Source: CAVTQY01 sp963736975 (GTDB lineage Bacteria > Pseudomonadota > Alphaproteobacteria > Acetobacterales > Acetobacteraceae). From it: a stretch of DNA of 64,000 nucleotides. The position numbers and the translations under genes are program-made. Under the pieces are notes generated by a model. That model was not told the DNA's origin. It saw only the letters and a program-made list of their open reading frames with translations, and made no database searches. This document shows, in pieces, positions 61,799-64,000 of the stretch; position 1 is the stretch's first letter; each line of letters starts with the position of its first letter. Where the stretch lies: NCBI GenBank assembly GCA_963736975.1, contig CAVTQY010000002.1:62001-126000 (forward strand), in the 5' to 3' direction.

Positions 61799-61803
61799 AC
61801 GCA

Positions 61804-63070
61804 ATGGGCGGCACCGGCGTCATCGACAATTTCCTGGGGACGTTCACCCGATACATCGATTCCGGCTTCGGCCTGGTGCAAGGCGACGTGCGCTGGCTCG
61901 CCGGCGTGCTCATCGCCATCGACATCACCTCGGCCGGTCTCTTCTGGGCCATGGCGCCCGACGAGGACGTGCTCGCCCGCCTGATCCGGAAGACGCTCTA
62001 TATCGGCGTCTTCGCCTTCATCATCGGCAACTACAACAGCCTCGCGCAGATCATCTACAACAGCTTCGCCGGCCTCGGCATCGAGGCCGGCGGCGGCACG
62101 CTGAGCGCCGCGGAACTCCTTCAGCCAGGCAAGATCGCCGAGGTCGGCATCGACGCCGGCAAGCCGATCCTCACAGCCATCTCCGGCATGATGGGCTTCG
62201 TGAGCGTCTTCGCGAACCTCGTGCAGATCATCATCCTGCTCGCCGCCTGGATGATCGTCGTCATCAGCTTCTTCATCATGGCCATCCAGCTCTTCGTCAG
62301 CTTCATCGAGTTCAAGCTGACGACGCTCGCCGGATTTGTCCTGGTCCCGTTCGGCCTCTTCGGCCGCACGGCATTTCTGGCTGAGAGAGTGCTCGGCAAC
62401 GTCGTCTCTTCCGGCATCAAGATCCTGGTGCTCGCGGTCATCATCGGGATCGGTTCGACGATCTTCAGTCAGTTCACCAGCGGCTTTAGCAACCCGCCGA
62501 CGATCTCCGACGCCCTGACGCTCATTCTCGCATCGCTCTCGTTGCTCGGTCTCACGATCTTCGGCCCAGGCATCGCAAACGGTCTGATTGCCGGTGGACC
62601 GCAGCTCGGTGCCGGTGCTGCCGTCGGAACTGGTCTCGCGGCCGCGGGGATCGGCGCGGCTGGCATTGCTGCTACAGCCGGTGGCCTTGCCGCCGCGGGC
62701 GGCGCCATTGCCGGCACAGCGCGATGCGGGTGCGGCCGTGGCAGGCGGCGCGACGGCCGCCTATCGCGCGGGCGGTGCCGCCGGCCTCGCGCAGGCAGCA
62801 GGTTCTGCAGCCATCAGCCCGCTCCGCCGCGCGGCAGCCGGCCTGAAAGAGAGCTTCGCATCCGGCGAACGTGCGGTGATGCGCGGGACCGGATCGGCTG
62901 GCGGGGTTCGCGCGGGATCGTCTGCGGCTTCGGACGGTCCGCCGGCTTGGGCGCAACGCATGAAGCGCAGCCAGACCATCAACCGCGGCGTGACCGCCGC
63001 CGACCACGCAATCCGCTCCGGCGATCGGCCGAGTGGTGGCAGCCAGATCGATCTTTCCGAAGGGGAATAA
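61804..63070 (+). CDS. trbL: Conjugal transfer membrane protein TrbL (VirB6), frameshift near 62720
   Basis: About 422 codons. MGGTGVIDNFLGTFTRYIDSGFGLVQGDVRWLAGVLIAIDITSAGLFWAM, then several helices (FVSVFANLVQIIILLAAWMIVVISFFIMAIQLFVSFIEFKLTTLAGFVLVPFGLFGRTAFLAERVLG). A Gly/Ala-rich tail changes frame near 62720; restoring one G gives ARDAGAAVAGGATAAYRAGGAAGLAQAAGSAAISPLRRA and the stop at 63070. Polytopic inner-membrane channel component. Confidence 0.88.
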
Positions 63071-63073
63071 TCC

Positions 63074-63754
63074 ATGTTTCGACGGCCCACGGTCCGCTAT
63101 GGGAGGACGCCCCAACCTGAGACGCCGTACCAAAGAGCTGGTCAGGTCTGGGACGAGCGCATCGGCTCGGCGCGCGTGCAGGCCAAAAACTGGCGCCTCG
63201 CTTTCTTCGGCACCCTGACGCTGAGCGGCGGCCTCGCCGGCGGTCTTGTCTGGCAATCGGAGCGTGGGACGATCGCACCGTGGGTGGTGCAGGTCGACAA
63301 GCTCGGTGAGGCCCAGGCCGTCGCGCCGGCCGTGGCCGACTATCAGCCGACCGATCCACAGATCGCCTGGCATCTCGCCCGCTTCATCCAGGAGGTGCGT
63401 GGCATTCCCGCCGACCCGGTGGTCCTCCGGCAGGACTGGCTCGACGCCTACAACTACGTGACCAACAAGGGTGCGCTCGCGCTCGATGATTACGCGCGAA
63501 CCAACGATCCGTTCTCGAAAATCGGGAGGACGCAGGTATCCGTCGAGGTCGCGAGTGTCATCCGCGCCTCCGACAACAGCTTCCGCGTTGAGTGGGTAGA
63601 GCGCCACTATGCCGACAATGCGCTTGCTGCCACCGAACGCTGGAGCGCCATCCTCACCATCGTCGTGCAGACGCCGACCGACGGCGACCGGCTGAAGAAG
63701 AACCCGCTCGGCGTCTACGTCCATGCCCTCAACTGGTCGAAGGAGCTTGGCTGA
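63074..63754 (+). CDS. trbF: Conjugal transfer protein TrbF (VirB8)
   Basis: 226 residues. TPYQRAGQVWDERIGSARVQAKNWRLAFFGTLTLSGGLAGGLVWQS (one membrane helix), then the periplasmic NTF2-like domain VPWVVQVDKLGEAQAVAPAVADYQPTDPQIAWHLARFIQEVRGIPADPVVLRQDWLDAYNYVT (TrbF signature) to ALNWSKELG. Assembly scaffold of the channel. Intact. Confidence 0.95.
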   Translation: MFRRPTVRYGRTPQPETPYQRAGQVWDERIGSARVQAKNWRLAFFGTLTLSGGLAGGLVWQSERGTIAPWVVQVDKLGEAQAVAPAVADYQPTDPQIAWHLARFIQEVRGIPADPVVLRQDWLDAYNYVTNKGALALDDYARTNDPFSKIGRTQVSVEVASVIRASDNSFRVEWVERHYADNALAATERWSAILTIVVQTPTDGDRLKKNPLGVYVHALNWSKELG

Positions 63755-64000
63755 TGCGCATCCGGCCGTTCGCGCTTCTGCCGCTTGCATCGCTCTCACT
63801 GGGCGCCTGCGCGGCTACCTGGAAACCGCCGGAGATTAGATATGACGATACACCGCGCCAGGCGGTGCTCATGCCGCCTTCGCCGCAGGCTGTGCGCATC
63901 GTCGAGCGGCCCAAGCTGCTGCCCTTGCCGGGACAACTCAAGCGCCTGCCGGCCCACCATTCGGAACCATTGGAAGCCGCCGACCCACATATGCGCGTGG
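63754..64000 (+). CDS. trbG: Conjugal transfer protein TrbG (VirB9), 3' end outside window
   Basis: 82 codons visible. Lipoprotein-type signal RPFALLPLASLSLGACAATW (lipobox LGAC), then PPEIRYDDTPRQAVLMPPSPQAVRIVERPKLLPLPGQLKRLPAHHSEPLEAADPHMRV, the usual Pro-rich start of TrbG before its beta domain. One-base overlap with trbF. Outer-membrane/periplasm ring component. Confidence 0.85.
   Translation, partial: MRIRPFALLPLASLSLGACAATWKPPEIRYDDTPRQAVLMPPSPQAVRIVERPKLLPLPGQLKRLPAHHSEPLEAADPHMRV

Overview
The window is GC-rich, alphaproteobacterial DNA and reads as accessory DNA, most likely a large conjugative plasmid or plasmid-derived island of a Rhodospirillales/Acetobacteraceae-type bacterium. 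That placement is an inference from the gene repertoire; no rRNA or tRNA gene is present to anchor it. Direct support for a plasmid is a repA-parA-parB operon (about 1.1-4.7 kb) next to an iteron array and two matching inverted repeats that look like partition sites, plus a TrbB-TrbG type IV conjugation cluster with a TraG coupling protein (54.2-64.0 kb).

Layout. 1-5.1 kb: DUF932 gene, ParB, ParA, RepA, iteron origin. 5.1-13.6 kb: ParE/ParD-type toxin-antitoxin modules, IS630-type elements, an integrase with a dif-like 11-6-11 site at its 5' end, and divergent from it a tightly overlapping three-gene operon: integrase-like protein with a damaged active site, Api92-like protein, ScpA-like kleisin. 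13.6-19.5 kb: plasmid housekeeping block (DUF2493, Toprim, large ParB-like protein, second DUF932), with a structured leader motif repeated in front of the ParB-like and both DUF932 genes. 19.6-24.2 kb: GNAT/DUF1778, RES/Xre and ParDE-type toxin-antitoxin modules, HNH endonuclease, cupin. 24.3-35.9 kb: stress and metabolism block (DUF1488, broken groES, intact groEL, VapBC, cytochrome b561-molybdopterin oxidoreductase, Rieske-containing FAD reductase, DUF488, CBS protein, sdhD-sdhC-sdhB without sdhA). 36-49.3 kb: MFS transporter, gene debris, a giant CheB-CheR-PAS-kinase-REC-REC-LuxR protein, slipin, response regulator, small DUF2934-type proteins, hydrolase. 50-53.6 kb: DUF2254 gene with an internal stop and two abutting IS630-type elements. 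54.2-64 kb: conjugation genes running off the right edge.

Six toxin-antitoxin modules and the partition system would stabilise the replicon, and the conjugation genes would spread it, although no relaxase or oriT was recognised here. Many genes carry single-base frameshifts (conjugation genes, the second DUF932, the large ParB-like gene, groES, the oxidoreductase pair), while others of comparable or greater size (groEL, the 4.4-kb hybrid kinase, sdhBCD) are open. Several look like one lost G in a GG pair, so assembly error and genuine decay must both be considered.
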